Shown in pieces: positions 1-12,293 of a DNA stretch of 64,000 nucleotides (its first letter is position 1; every line of letters starts with the position of its first letter). Below the pieces are notes generated by a model that was given only the letters and a program-made list of their open reading frames with translations, searched no databases and was not told where the DNA came from. This stretch comes from Galeopsis tetrahit (lineage: Eukaryota; Streptophyta; Magnoliopsida; Lamiales; Lamiaceae): positions 62,282,867-62,346,866 of the forward strand of contig OY776130.1 in the NCBI GenBank assembly GCA_963675135.1, in the 5' to 3' direction. The position numbers were made by a program, and so were the translations under genes.

Positions 1-1611
1 CCATTGTCTATTTTTTACTTTTACTTCATGTGTTATGAATAATTTAAAGAGGAGCCAAACTAACCAGAGAATACATACATCTCAAATGGATTTGACTCCA
101 TATGAGAACTCTAATCCTACCCATTTTTAAACTGCATGACCCGGACCTAAATATAAATTAGTTTTTTTTTAATTTTATTATTATTAATTTTTAAATTACA
201 CTCAACCGCCTGCATCAATTAGTTCGTTTTTTTTTTTTTCAATTAAACTCAAACCTAGCTAAATCAATTAGTTTTTTTTTAATTAATAAACTCAATTAAT
301 TTTTTTTTATTAATTAAACTACTATCATACTCATTAAAATATTGATTTATATATATATATATCTCCTTTATATATTATTTCCGAATCTCACTATGTTAAC
401 GTACTCTTAAAACTCTTCTGTAATTTTAAAAAAAATTAAAAATAATTTTCTTTTTCCTCTTCTTCCTCTCTCCTCCCTGTAATTTTTTAAATTATTTTTT
501 CTTTTTTATCAATTCTCTATCTTCTTCATCGTTTTACATCTTCTAATCTTTCCTTATACACTAATTTTGAATTTTCTCTAACTGGCTTGTTAAAACTTTA
601 TTTTCAAAAACTCTTAATTTCTGTAATTTTGATTTTTTAAAAATATTTTTCTCTTTCCTATTTTTTCTCTCTCTTTCTCAAATTTAATTTTTGAAATTAT
701 TTATCTTTCTTATCCATTTTCTCTCCTCTTAATTTCTTCATCCGTTTAAATTTTCTAAATAATTATAATTTTATTTATAATATCAATTTTTATTTTTTAA
801 TTTTTCTTTATATCATTCTTTCATTCTCTTCTATTACATTATATTTTTTTACGAATTCCTGCGTAACGGATTTTACACTAGTGGAGATAACTAAACATGT
901 TCCAAAAATTACAATAAATATTTCATAATAAATTTCATTCGAAATTAACCATATACATTAAATATGTAATAGTGGATTTAAAGTCATTACTATAAAATTT
1001 ATATTAGTAAATTATTGATATCTTTAAACCTTTACCTATATTAAAAAAAAAAAAAAATTAACTAAACTAATTTTAAATTTGCCAATACAATTATGGGCTA
1101 TTCTTACGTTAGTCAAATTTTACAAAGTGACTACATAGTCACTTTGTCGAATCGCGCCACGGCGTCGTATCGACCTGTTACCTGTTATACAAGTTTAAGT
1201 TATTTAAATCATTTTTTAAATTATATTTTGTTATTTATTATATTACCCTTCTTTAATTTAAATTACATTAAATAAAATATACAGATTAAATAAAATTATT
1301 ATCCTACCCTTTTTAATATAAATTTTACAGTATTATTTAAAAAATGAAATAAACCTAAAAAACAATTAAATTTATTAAATAAACCTAAAATTTCTCTGAA
1401 TTTCACAATTTTGTTTATCTGAATTTTTACCTTTAATGAGAACCAGATTTGTTTATTTATCTGAAATCCTCATAAGAGGAGAAAAGCGAAAAAAGAAACC
1501 CTAACCCTAGGTTGCTGCTTGTTAAATGTCACGTCATGAAAGGAGGAAAACCATCACTGCAACATGCTTGTTGTGAAGAAGTAGATAAATGAATTACTCA
1601 TATTATTTATT
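1..1611. other. A+T-rich intergenic DNA, no gene seen
   Basis: There are long T-runs at 160-330 and a pyrimidine-rich stretch at about 430-840, with no sustained reading frame. A short perfect inverted repeat centred near 1135 (arms ACAAAGTGACTA / TAGTCACTTTGT) could form a small hairpin. The 60-codon open frame at 1093 runs across this hairpin and has no protein-like composition. No family was recognised. Confidence 0.6.
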
Positions 1612-1619
1612 ATCATATG

Positions 1620-2298
1620 CGGTGGCCCGTGGGCTTGAGGGGCGATCGCCCTAAGCCCCATATTTTTTTGGGCCTACTTTTATATATATATATATAATAT
1701 TATAATTAATATTTTTAAAAAAAATTAAAAAATTAAAATAATAACTAAAATATAAGATGTGTGCTAAAATAAAACTTTAATATGCTAATTAACATTAATT
1801 GTATTTCTTGAAAGTGATCATAAACTTAATAGTACAACACAATTATTTCTAATGAGTAATTAATACTCTGTATCTAATTAAAAGCTAAATGAGTAGTATT
1901 CTGTAACATATTTCATTGTATCCAAGTAGATTTATCTCATCTTGACATCTAATTGGATCGGTGATCACGTTTGGCATTTGACTTTTTTTTTTTCAATTTT
2001 TCACTAATAACCTTTTCATTTATTTTTAGTTAAATTATTATCTTTACTTGAATTTTTATTTTATTCAAATAAATTAAAGTCTTTGGATGATAATAAATTA
2101 AAAAAATGTTGCAAAAATCTAGGAAATACTTTGAAGCATGACAACTCTTTAGATATTGATTCAAATGATTTATTTTTAAATGTTCTCTCATTTTTAATAT
2201 GTACATACATATTTTTCTTATTTTATTTGATGTTATTCAAAGAAGGGTGCATTTTTTTTTGTTCGCCTCAGGCCTACAAATTCTCAGGACCGGCTCTG
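1620..2298. mobile_element. hAT-type non-autonomous element (8-bp TSD)
   Basis: The direct repeat ATCATATG occurs immediately outside both ends (1612-1619 and 2299-2306), the 8-bp target duplication expected of hAT transposons. The left end reads CGGTGGCCCG and the inverted right end CAGAGCCGGTCC, an imperfect terminal inverted repeat. The interior is A+T-rich and has no transposase-like frame, so the copy is non-autonomous. The perfect TSD is direct evidence; family placement rests on TSD length and the CAGAGCCGG-type terminus. Confidence 0.7.
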
Positions 2299-2306
2299 AT
2301 CATATG

Positions 2307-2683
2307 GAACTAAATTCTGCAAAAACCAAATCATTTAAATTTTGTAACAATTAAAGCATCTCTGTAATTTCCTCTATGTTTTTTTTTTAAATCTGACCGG
2401 AAAACCATTGCATCGCCGGTGACCATGGCAGCGGAGGGGGCCGTGACGGTGAGGTAGCAATCGACGATAATATACTCAATTTTAGTGTCAAAGGATAATC
2501 CGAAATGGTAATTAAAAGGATAGAAGTCGTGGAAGGAGTGTTCTCGCAGGGGAGGGAGTGGAGCAAGATGGGCACACCAAGAGAGAAACATTTTTTATTA
2601 AATATTGAATTTGGGTAAAATTGTCATTTTATATATGTTTATTTTAGTCTTAAAATTTAAGGGGTGTGTATAGAGTTTTATGG
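2307..2683. other. Intergenic spacer with a G+C-rich patch
   Basis: About 2395-2600 is much richer in G+C than its surroundings and is open on the minus strand for up to 86 codons, but the predicted peptide resembles no family I know. It may be a captured gene fragment of an unrecognised element; no terminal repeats were found. Confidence 0.35.
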
Positions 2684-2691
2684 GTTGTGAG

Positions 2692-3474
2692 TAGACATGG
2701 GCGGTTTATAAACCGGAAACCGGCGAACCGGCCAAACCGCCGGTTTTTAACCGTCGGTTTGCCGGTTTAACCGAACCGTAACCGGATTTTCACGGTTCGG
2801 TTTCGGTTAGCCAAAATAAAAACCGTCGGTTTCGGTTAAACCGCCGATTTTTACTTTTTTTTTTTTTTATTTTTTTTTATTAATATAATAAGCTCAAATT
2901 TAAATTAAAGTTGTAGGTTTGCAGGCGCCGGCTGTACCTGCAGCAACATGAGACCCTTCCACTTTTTATCCTTCCAATGTTAAACATCACATCATTGCCT
3001 CCTCCTTCCACTTTTTTATTCATATTTCACGCATCTTCTCTCCATTCATATTTCATAACTCATAAGCTTTCTTCTTCCATTTCAAGTTCTCAACTCAACA
3101 AAAAAATCAAAGAGCTTCATTTTCTTAGTTATCCTTGAGCACAGAAATCGCCCAAAAGGTTTGGCTATGATACGAAAAAACAAAAAAGTTTAAATTACAA
3201 AAGTGTAAGATTGAAGTCGTACCAGTGTTCCACCATGGCTGCATAACCTGCATTTCTTCTCCCGGTTGAAGTCGTATCAGTCTTCACGGATTTTTTACCC
3301 TTTCATATAAAGAAAAAAAAAACCGTTGAACCGCCGGTTCACAACCGAACCGACGGTTCAAAAACCGTACCGTAATCGGCGGTTTGCCGGTTCGGTTTCG
3401 GTTCTCAATTTTACCAAACCGTAATCGCCGGTTTGTAACCGTAACCGGCGGTTTTTACCGGTTGAACATGTCTA
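2692..3474. mobile_element. hAT-type element with TAGACATG ends, copy 1
   Basis: The element begins TAGACATGGGCGG and ends GAACATGTCTA, so the terminal 8 bases are inverted repeats. GTTGTGAG lies directly outside both ends (2684-2691 and 3475-3482), a perfect 8-bp TSD. Both flanks carry dense, alternating ACCGG/CCGGTTT words that pair with each other over more than 100 bp. The centre (about 2880-3300) is ordinary A+T-rich DNA without coding capacity. The second copy at 14342-14731 shares the same ends. Confidence 0.85.
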
Positions 3475-3729
3475 GTTGTGAGTAGTGTCACCCTTTAAAT
3501 AAAGATAATATAATATTTTAAAGGATAAAAATGTAATTTTATAATAATATATTTTAATTAATTTAATTTAATAGAAAATACAAATTTATAACACATTACG
3601 ACACATACGATGAATAAATGTCGTAAGATATACAAAATGTAACAGGTCATCAAGTTTAAGCATTTAGATTAGATTTTTAATGGCTTAGATTAACTGACTA
3701 CGGTAGTCATTACGACACCATACGACACC

Positions 3730-4151
3730 CTGACTACATGTAGAAGTTCCCTACAATTATATTCGATTTCTTAATAGAATTAAATAAATATTTAATTATT
3801 ACTACACTTATATTAAAGTTTAATCAAGGTACATTTCTACATCAATGTAGAAAATTACATTAGAAAAAATGGCAGAAAGATACATAAGAAACTTCTGTAT
3901 ATGAATCGTAAATGGAGAAAATAATGATAGTTTAGGGCTCCTGACTACATGTAGAAGTTCCCTACAATTATATTCGATTTCTTAATAGAATTAAATAAAT
4001 ATTTAATTATTACTACACTTATATTAAAGTTTAATCAAGGTACATTTCTACATCAATGTAGAAAATTACATTAGAAAAAATGGCAGAAAGATACATAAGA
4101 AACTTCTGTATATGAATCGTAAATGGAGAAAATAATGATAGTTTAGGGCTC
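3730..4151. repeat. Perfect tandem duplication, 2 x 211 bp
   Basis: Positions 3730-3940 are repeated at 3941-4151 with no difference seen. The unit is A+T-rich, non-coding, and starts CTGACTACATGTAG. Identity implies a very recent duplication or an assembly artefact. Confidence 0.9.
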
Positions 4152-5539
4152 TGATTATTGCTCTTGAATTTGAACTGTGCTACTTGAACAGCTTAAGATG
4201 TCGTGGATGAAGAAACATAGATGAAACCTAAATATGACTGAGTTATATGAATGATTTTTGGAGTAACATAGAGGTAAAAATTTTGCAAAATCTAAATAAA
4301 AAATATTTTGAACACTTAATTTTTTGGGTGAATTTATCAGAATGTTTTGACATGTAGTATTAAATTTTTGACTTTGTAGTGGTAATATTTTAACCTTGTA
4401 GTAATAATATTTTGGTCATGTAGTAACAATAAATAACTTTATATAACTATGATAATCAAGCGACACTTAAAACCACCTCTTATATACTTCGTACACGTGT
4501 GTCAACCCCTCGAGTTGTTCATTTTACCATCGATTTCAGGTCATGCTCCAAATGTTCAAGGGATTATATGTACATTAGTTGCTTAACAAAAAGTATGAAA
4601 TTCTAAATGTACAATCTATGAATTAATCATGTTAGTCCATATTATTATGGTAAACTGTTTTATATAAGAATTTATCATTTAACTTATGCAATCTGTTTCA
4701 CAATTGTTTGCACCACATTTATAAAATACAAACTAAAAAATTCTGAATGAACCTTGTTAGTCCAACTTTGTCTTGAGACAAGCAACATCGTAATGTAAAA
4801 TACTCAAACGAATTGAAACTCGCCTGAACTGGATTACATTCTAAAATATATGCAATATATAATATATAGATGTCAAATGCTTTGTTTGCTTTCTAAAAAA
4901 GTCTAGGTAAAAATTATTGATTTTTTAATGTAATTTTTTCCAAATTATACAAACTTATTTATGGGTGATGCATCGCTGAAACATCAATGTCATGGCTGAG
5001 CTAAAGTTAATTTGCTCTCACTTGGTCCAAATTTAATGATTTATATTTTGAAGGCAAAAAAAAAATCACCACATTTAGTGTATTTATTATATATATATAT
5101 ATGTATATTTATTTGTATAACTTGATACTTTTTTTTTTTATGTTTTGCAATTTGATTCACCGATATGTTTACCGATCAATTTTAATATAATGTAGCGTCG
5201 AAATAGCTGAACTCGACACGTTGGTTGCTAGCTAATAAAATTAATTTTTTATGAAAGATACACGTTTTTTTTAAACCTTTTTTTTACATAAATTGCACAC
5301 CAAATGTATTAATGTTTTCTTTGAATTATGGTGGAATTCTTCTGGTCTAAGGACGTTTCTCCAACTTTACACTTTAATATTTCGAGTATTAGATGAGTTT
5401 CTTTCAAATTAGGGGATACGGGTTTGTGATTCTACACATTGAGAATTTAACTACAAGATTTAGTGAATTTTTAAACGTGTTTTTTTTTTAACTGTCAATT
5501 TACGTGAAAATACTGGGACAAGTGCAATAATTAAAATTG
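4152..5539. other. A+T-rich intergenic DNA, nothing recognised
   Basis: No reading frame, RNA gene or terminal repeat was seen. A TA dinucleotide run lies at about 5088-5102. Confidence 0.55.
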
Positions 5540-5547
5540 ATTGGAAT

Positions 5548-6258
5548 CAGAGACGGACCTAGGGGGTGCCGAGGGGGTGCACTGGGCCCCCCACCAATTG
5601 TTTAAAAGTTTTTATATATTTATGCTCTTGTTCATGATTTCATATATTTGTGTTGACATTGTAGTGCAATAAGCCTATTTCTTTGCATTTATCTTTCCCT
5701 CTTTTTGTGCTCCTAATTTATTCAACTTCTTTATTTATTACTCCACTAAATTTCCCTCTTTTTAAATGAATGTGAATTTTAATTAAACAAAAAATAATAA
5801 CATATAAATAAAGTGATTGAATTTGGATATAAATATAATGAATGGTAATTTGAATAAATAAGATGGTAATTAGGAGGATGAAGATAAAAATATTAGTTCT
5901 ATTTTTTAGACATAACACATATATACTAGAATTTTTCATATCATAATTTTAAAATATAAATAATAGAAGATAATTAGTATATATAATTGATTATTGATTC
6001 AAATTATCATTTTAAGTTTGTGATAAAATTTGAATATTTAGTAGTGAAAAATATTTTAGAGTTTTATTTTGAATCTTTCAAGATTTTACACATTTAAACA
6101 ATAAAAATGCTCTACATATTGTATGAAATATAATATTGATGGATTAAGATGTTTGAGCAATACTATAATGAAAAAAATATGATAACTTTAATATTTTTTA
6201 CATTCTTATTTTAATATTAATCGGACCCCCCTACATTAAAATTCTGGGTCCGTCACTA
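5548..6258. mobile_element. hAT-type non-autonomous element (8-bp TSD)
   Basis: The left end is CAGAGACGGACC and the right end GGTCCGTCACTA; these are near-perfect inverted repeats. ATTGGAAT is present on both sides (5540-5547 and 6259-6266), a perfect 8-bp TSD. The interior is A+T-rich and non-coding. The ends resemble those of the element at 46210-46854 and the lone end near 63598, so three members of one family appear in the window. Confidence 0.85.
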
Positions 6259-6266
6259 ATTGGAAT

Positions 6267-6900
6267 ACATATTGGTTTACAAAACTTTATAAAGTAGTAT
6301 ATTAAATTTTACTAAAAAAATATGTTATAATTGATAAACATTTAAAGAGGGTGATATTTAGAAGCACAATCTTTTGTTTAATGAACCTTGTGATGTTTTT
6401 TCTTAAAAATTTAATTAGCGACCGCTGCCTTATTACTTGCAAATGGCGAATACTTTTAATTTTCGATTACCGGTGATTTTTTTCGTTACTAATTAACACG
6501 TAAATTTAATATCCTTAAATAACACGGAAGATGAAGTGTTATCGGAAACAGATCGATTAGTGACGGTAAAAAATCGTCTCTAATTTAATTTCTAATTTGC
6601 GACTGCTAAAAATCTATCACTAATCAACTTTAAATGATAGTACTGTTTTATTCTAAATTAAAATTCGTTGCTAATACCGTTGTTTTTGCATCAATTTGTT
6701 TTCCTCCGCTAAGCTGTTTGACTTGGTCATTGACAAAATCCATTGCTAATATCGACAAATTATTGTAGCTAAGCTTTCACGTGTTTTGTAGTAGAATTTG
6801 AATAATTAATGTATTTAAAAATTTAACTTTCTTTTTACAGTTTTAAAGAATCAATTCTATTGTCCATTAGCAAAGTTGTATATCAATTGACTCCTCAAAT
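6267..6900. other. Intergenic DNA, no gene seen
   Basis: Short scattered repeats of a CGACTGCTAAAAAT / TCACTAAT type occur around 6415-6780, suggesting a decayed repeat. No ends or frame were found. Confidence 0.4.
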
Positions 6901-6909
6901 ATTTTTTGC

Positions 6910-7142
6910 GGTAAAGTCTAGTATGCACTCGAGTGTATGCTGTGCACCCTAGTCCATGTGCACTTTTCAGTTTACTGACTTACACTTTTTGGTAAATGGT
7001 GTTGCACTTTTCAATTATTACTTATACAGTTTAATAATTGAAAAGTGCAACACCATTTACCAAAAAGTGTAAGTCAGTAACTGAAAAGTGCAACATGGAC
7101 TAGGGTGCACAACATGCACTCGAGTACACAGCAGACTAACCC
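6910..7142. mobile_element. Near-palindromic MULE-type MITE, copy 1
   Basis: The 233-bp element is almost entirely one inverted repeat: GTGCACTTTTCAGTTTACTG on the left is matched by its complement on the right around a centre near 7025. ATTTTTTGC flanks it exactly on both sides (6901-6909 and 7143-7151). A 9-bp TSD is the known signature of Mutator-like insertion. It has no coding capacity. Copies occur at 11943-12193 and 26329-26561. Confidence 0.9.
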
Positions 7143-7529
7143 ATTTTTTGCATATAAAAGAGTTTTGAATTTAAACAGAAATATTTTTAAGTTTACACCA
7201 CAATTATCCTTGAAAAATTGTTATGTATCTTCACTATAGTAACATAGTTTAATGAAAACAGAAGGAACGCACGCAAATAAACAAACAATACTTTTGATAC
7301 GGTACAATCATTCATTTTTTTTTTTCATACAAATCAATTTAAACATTTTTTTTATTCTTACATTCTTATTATACTATTATTTAAGATTAATGTACAATAT
7401 TATTAACAAATTTCAACAATTATTAAATATAAATATTTTAGGTAAAAATATTAAAATAAAATAAAAGTGAATCATAATTTAAGAAAAATAAAAAATAAAT
7501 GGTGGAATGGAGTACAATTATTATATAAT

Positions 7530-7847
7530 CACTCTGTCCCATAATAAGTTTTTTTTTTTTGGTTTTTTTTTTATTACAAATTAAATACCCACCTCCCATG
7601 ACTCGAACCCAGGACGACTCGAACCCAGGACCTAAGGCCTAGGTAGGTAGTGGTGCTCTAACCACTTGAGCTATCCCACTTTGTCTTTTTTTTTTTTTGG
7701 TGTTTTGATTAAAAAATATGATAAAATAATAGATGTTGTACAAGTGATGTGATGGAGAAATAATATACCAAAAGTGGAAAAAAATGGAATGAAAAACTTA
7801 TTGTGGAACATAAAAAAAAAAGTAAGAAACTTATAGTGGGACGGATA
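7530..7847. mobile_element. Stowaway-like MITE interrupted by a SINE
   Basis: The left part carries CTCTGTCCCATAATAAGTTT and the right part the inverted counterpart AAACTTATAGTGGGACGG, typical of Tc1/mariner Stowaway MITEs. The SINE at about 7563-7685 splits it. Exact ends are uncertain because the termini have drifted. Confidence 0.6.
7563..7685 (-). mobile_element. tRNA-derived SINE, copy with internal duplication
   Basis: Read on the minus strand it holds a pol III A-box-like region (AGCTCAAGTGGTTAGAGCAC) and a B-box (GGTTCGAGTC), followed by an A-rich tail that appears as T-runs on the + strand. The B-box segment TCCTGGGTTCGAGTC occurs twice in tandem (7600-7630), a duplication the copies at 24906 and 30973 lack. 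It is inserted in a Stowaway MITE. Confidence 0.75.
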
Positions 7848-8156
7848 GTACAATAAATGTGGATTATCAATTGGATTTTAGGAGGTGGAGAAGTATAAAC
7901 TTAAATACTATAGAGATGTTTATTCAGGTTGGAATAAACGAGTCGATTCGATTAATCTTAAAAATGTAGAGTTAGGGTTGATAGATTGTAGACTCGTTTA
8001 AACCCGAACTTTTTTGGTCCAAATTGATTAGTCCACGGATTAAACGGGTCAGCTCGAACTTTTTTGTACATTCAACATTTTAATTATTTGGCCCATGACC
8101 AATGACCCCTTCAAATTTTAAGGTAATGGCTCAATATTGTGCGGTTCAATTAATTA

Positions 8157-8393
8157 CCCCCTCTGTCCACGATAAGTATGCTTACTTTTTTTATATATAA
8201 TTTTTAAAAAGTTATATTTTAATTATAAATAATATATTTAGAATAATTAATAAAGAATATATTTGATACATACTCAATTTTGCTAATAAAGTAAAGTAGA
8301 AAAAATATTCAAAAGTAAACTATTTAAATAAAATACGTATATTTTTTGTGAACCAAAAAAAGAAATGAGCACATTTTGATGGACGAAAAGGAG
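8157..8393. mobile_element. Stowaway-like MITE
   Basis: TA flanks both ends (8155-8156, 8394-8395). The left terminus CCCCCTCTGTCCACGATAAG is inverted at the right as a related CTCCTTTTCGTCCATC when read on the minus strand. It is 237 bp, A+T-rich and non-coding. Confidence 0.65.
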
Positions 8394-9405
8394 TATTAGT
8401 TACCATACATTCATTACATACACGGTAATACGGTATGCAATTATACTTGCATTTTTAGTAGCACTCATTATATACACTATATACATTTATATGTGTAATA
8501 TATATATATATATAATACTGTAATGTAAGCAGTATATATGCTTATGTCTGAATGTTTTAAATTATTATTTTTTAATTATTTGAAAATGATAGGATTAGAT
8601 CTCAACTATTGTAAAATTATTAAAGAGTGGATTGGTTAACATCCTACTCCGTCTAATCTGAAGATCAGCTCGATAAACATAAAATTTTGTCTCAACTATT
8701 TGTCTCAACTAAAAATTTAAACCTATAAAGATGCGTGAAATAAATAAATTTATATTATACTCCTATTAATTGCACCGACAGTTGTCCAAACTCAACATTA
8801 TCCATGTGGATATATAAGTGTTGGTTGAATATATAATTAATCAAATTAGTGATGATTTGATTTGTGAGAACCTATTTCTCCATCTTTACGACCTTGGTCA
8901 GTATGAATTTGTAGGATTTTGGGTATATTTTTTAATCTATATACCATAAAATTTTCAAAATTAATATTAAAGGATTAGATTTATTCATAAATGAAACTTT
9001 TACATTTATTCGGGTAAAATTAGATGCTGATTTGACTGGTAATATTAAGTGAATAACAATGGCATTATAGTAAATTTCAATTTAGCAGGGCAAAAGATGA
9101 ACATATTTTTCATACATCGGGCCAAATGATATTTATGTGTTGAGTTGGGTCGGCCCATAAACTAGTTGGGCCTATAAAATATGGAAGCTCAGTCTATTCC
9201 ATGACATAATTTTCTAAATATTTATAGAAATATATATATAAACTTTATTACATATTGATCACTTATTCTCTATGTGGACGTACTAATTATACATAATTTA
9301 TAAATGACTATAATCAGTATAACATTACAAATACATAACAATAAAATAAAATAATATAATACTCCAATATTAAGTATACAATAATTTACTACTCCATAAT
9401 TTTAA
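8394..9405. other. Intergenic DNA, no gene seen
   Basis: A TA microsatellite lies near 8500-8512. A segment at about 9095-9180 contains GGGTCGGCCCAT words of the sort seen in degenerate dispersed repeats. No reading frame of note. Confidence 0.45.
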
Positions 9406-9414
9406 TTGTTTAAT

Positions 9415-10361
9415 GGGAAAAAATATCAATTTTGGTCATCCAGTTTTACCTCTTTTCATATTTGGTCACCTACATTTAGTCACTATCAAAATTAGTCACC
9501 CAGTTATTATATTCTATCAAAATTGATCACTCGTTAGTCAATCTGTCATTGACTAACGGAGAAAGAGTTTTGAGCCGTCAAATTTCTCAAAACCTAAGTT
9601 TAAAAAATTTCATGCATGTTCCAGAACTAATGAAACAAACGCAGAAGCAAGAATGAAACATGGGCAAAAATTACCAATATTTACATTATATTTATAATAT
9701 TTACATTATATTTATAATAGGTCGGATTCTTACATTATATTTATAATAGGTCAGAATTCTTAGGTTAGAAGGAATTCTGATGCATCTTGTAGAACGTGAT
9801 TGGTTGAATTAGGAAATGAGAAACTCAGGTTTATTTCAATTAATTTCAAATGCCCAATTTTTTGACTAACATTTGAAAAACAGAGTACAATTGTTAAAAA
9901 AAAAACAGAGTACATTCTATCTCTTGAGTTTCTCATTTTCTGTAAAATAAAAAGTAAACCAACAAAAATGAATTGATAATTGAGTTAAATAATTATTAAA
10001 AACTTACTGAAAATTTCTGACAATCCAGCAAGTTTCACGTTCTAGAAGATGCATGAGAAAGAATTATCATTATCTATAAAATAAAAAGTAAACCAACAAC
10101 AACATGGTTGATTGAATCACGTTCTAGAACATGCATCAGAACTCCTTCTGAGTTTGTTTCATTAGTTCTAGAAAGATGCATGAGAATTTTTTAACTTTTG
10201 AGAAATCACGGCTCAAAACTCTTTCTCCGTTAGTCAATGATGACAGATTAATCAATTTTGATAGAATATAATAATTGGGTGACCAATTTTGATAGTGACT
10301 AAATGTGGGTGACCAAATATGAAAAGAGGTAAAATTTGGTGACCAAAATTGATATTTTCCC
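9415..10361. mobile_element. Long-TIR Mutator-like non-autonomous element (9-bp TSD)
   Basis: Ends are GGGAAAAAATATCAATTTTG and, inverted at the right, GGGAAAATATCAATTTTG. The inverted arms extend inward for more than 200 bp, to about 9650 and 10130, and include the matching phrase CTTTCTCCGTTAGTCAATG near 9545-9570 and 10220-10240. TTGTTTAAT flanks both sides (9406-9414 and 10362-10370), a perfect 9-bp TSD. The middle is A+T-rich without a transposase frame. Confidence 0.88.
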
Positions 10362-10599
10362 TTGTTTAATTGTCAAGAAAAAATTGCTTGGGCCAAACGG
10401 ACCGCCCATAGCCCGTTAGACTAAATTTAACCTAGTCTGTCAATTTAGTGAATCGAGCCAAATAGATCCAATTTCATATGCGCTTATAATTTTTTTTTTA
10501 GCCCAATCCATATTTGAGTTTCAAATTGGCTATTACTCGCAGTTCTACTTCTACCCCGAGAATAAAGAGAACACAAATAGACCCAAGTTTAATGAGGGT

Positions 10600-11290
10600 T
10601 GATAATATATGATTAGTTACCAAAACTTACTCATTTCAAAAAGTTTTAAAATATGTATATATTCCCTGGTTATTCATTGTAGTAACCAAATGACTACTCA
10701 TTTCAAAAAGTTTTAAAATAGGTATATATTTCCTGGTTATTCATTGTAGTAACCAAATGACAATGTGTTGTAAATTTATACATACTTGGTTATTATAGCA
10801 CGTAACAAGAAATAAACAAATAAGAAACACTTTATAAGCTAGTATTTTTTACCATTCTATCTGAATTATTCATAACACAGTAACAAACAGACAATGGGTT
10901 GGAAATGTATACATACTCTGGTTATTATAACACGTAGCAAGAACAATGATTATTATAACTTCGTAACAAGAATTGGAAATATAATTATCATGACTCTGCT
11001 CTATGCACTCTTGACTTGACTTGAGCTATTTTCATACAATTGAAAATGTATTATTATAATACGTAGCAAGAACTCTGGTTATTATAACATTAGCAAGAAT
11101 TTGAAATATAATTATCATAACTCATATCATATTTGAATTATTCATAAGCAATAAGAAAGTAGCAAGAACTCTCCTAACTCATATCATATCTGAATTATTC
11201 ATAAGCAATAAGAAAGTAGCCAGAACTCTCCTATGTATACATTATTATAACACGTAGCAAGAATTGAAAATATAATTATCATGACTTATC
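10600..11290. repeat. Cluster of short direct repeats
   Basis: A segment with ACTCATTTCAAAAAGTTTTA and TATTCATTGTAGTAACCAAA is tandemly duplicated (about 10627-10759). Further on, phrases such as ATTATAACACGTAGCAAGAA and ATTATTCATAAGCAATAAGA recur several times up to 11290. This looks like local slippage or duplication in non-coding DNA. The remainder of 10371-11811 shows no gene. Confidence 0.7.
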
Positions 11291-11942
11291 TAAATTATTT
11301 ATAAATAATAAGAAATAGGTCATGTATTCTCCTCTATACATATATTGAGATACATCGAAAATGAGTACGATGTGTTTTGGAAAGGTAAATACAACATTAT
11401 ATAATTTATAAAGTGAATAAATAAGTTTTTTTAGTTTGATCCAACAGTTAAAATAAATTTCTAGAAATCTCAATAATTATGTAGATATTTTAATAGTTTT
11501 AAAATTATTCTAGAATACTATATACTCCGTACTAGTTTAGAGACTTCTATATGATTTAGGAATAAAAAAGAGTGATACTTAGATGAGTGCAATTGGTTGA
11601 ATCTATACAATTAGAATTGGATTACAATAAATTGATCAAATGTTGAGTCAATAATTAAATTGAATATTAAAATTCAAGTATATTTATACCCTCAATATCA
11701 TGAGAGAATTTATCAAAAATAAATTGTATCTTCAAATATATTATAAAAGAAATAAAATTATTAAATATTAATCATACCTATTGAAATCACCAAAAGATTT
11801 CTCGTGATTAATACTCCCTCCATCCTTCCCCGTGATTACTTGTCCACTTTCCTTATTTAAATGTCCCAAAATTACTTGCACACTCTTAATATGAAAATAC
11901 ACCACAAAATTAATACCCTCCCAACATCATTTTATTTTCAAA

Positions 11943-12193
11943 AGATTGGTCTGCTATGGACTCGAATGCATGTTGTGCATTCTAGTCCATGTTGCACTTT
12001 TCAGTTTTACTGACTTACACTTTTTGATAAATGGTGTTGCACTTTTCAATTATTAAACTGTATAATAGTATTTTTTAGTCATAGTGACTTACACTTTTTA
12101 GTAAATATTGTGTTGTACTTTTCAGTTTAATAACATACACTTTTCTTTAGACTATGGTGCACAACATTCACTCGAGTGCATACTAGACTTTAC
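11943..12193. mobile_element. Near-palindromic MULE-type MITE, copy 2
   Basis: Same family as 6910-7142, in opposite orientation. ATTTTCAAA flanks both ends (11934-11942 and 12194-12202), a perfect 9-bp TSD within the host MITE. The two arms are more diverged than in the other copies and the centre has an extra 18 bp or so. Confidence 0.87.
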
Positions 12194-12293
12194 ATTTTCA
12201 AAATTGTCACCATCTTTTTACATACATTTTACTTTACACCTCATCATATTCACTTTACACCTCACCAAATTACCTAAAATACCCCTCATTTAT

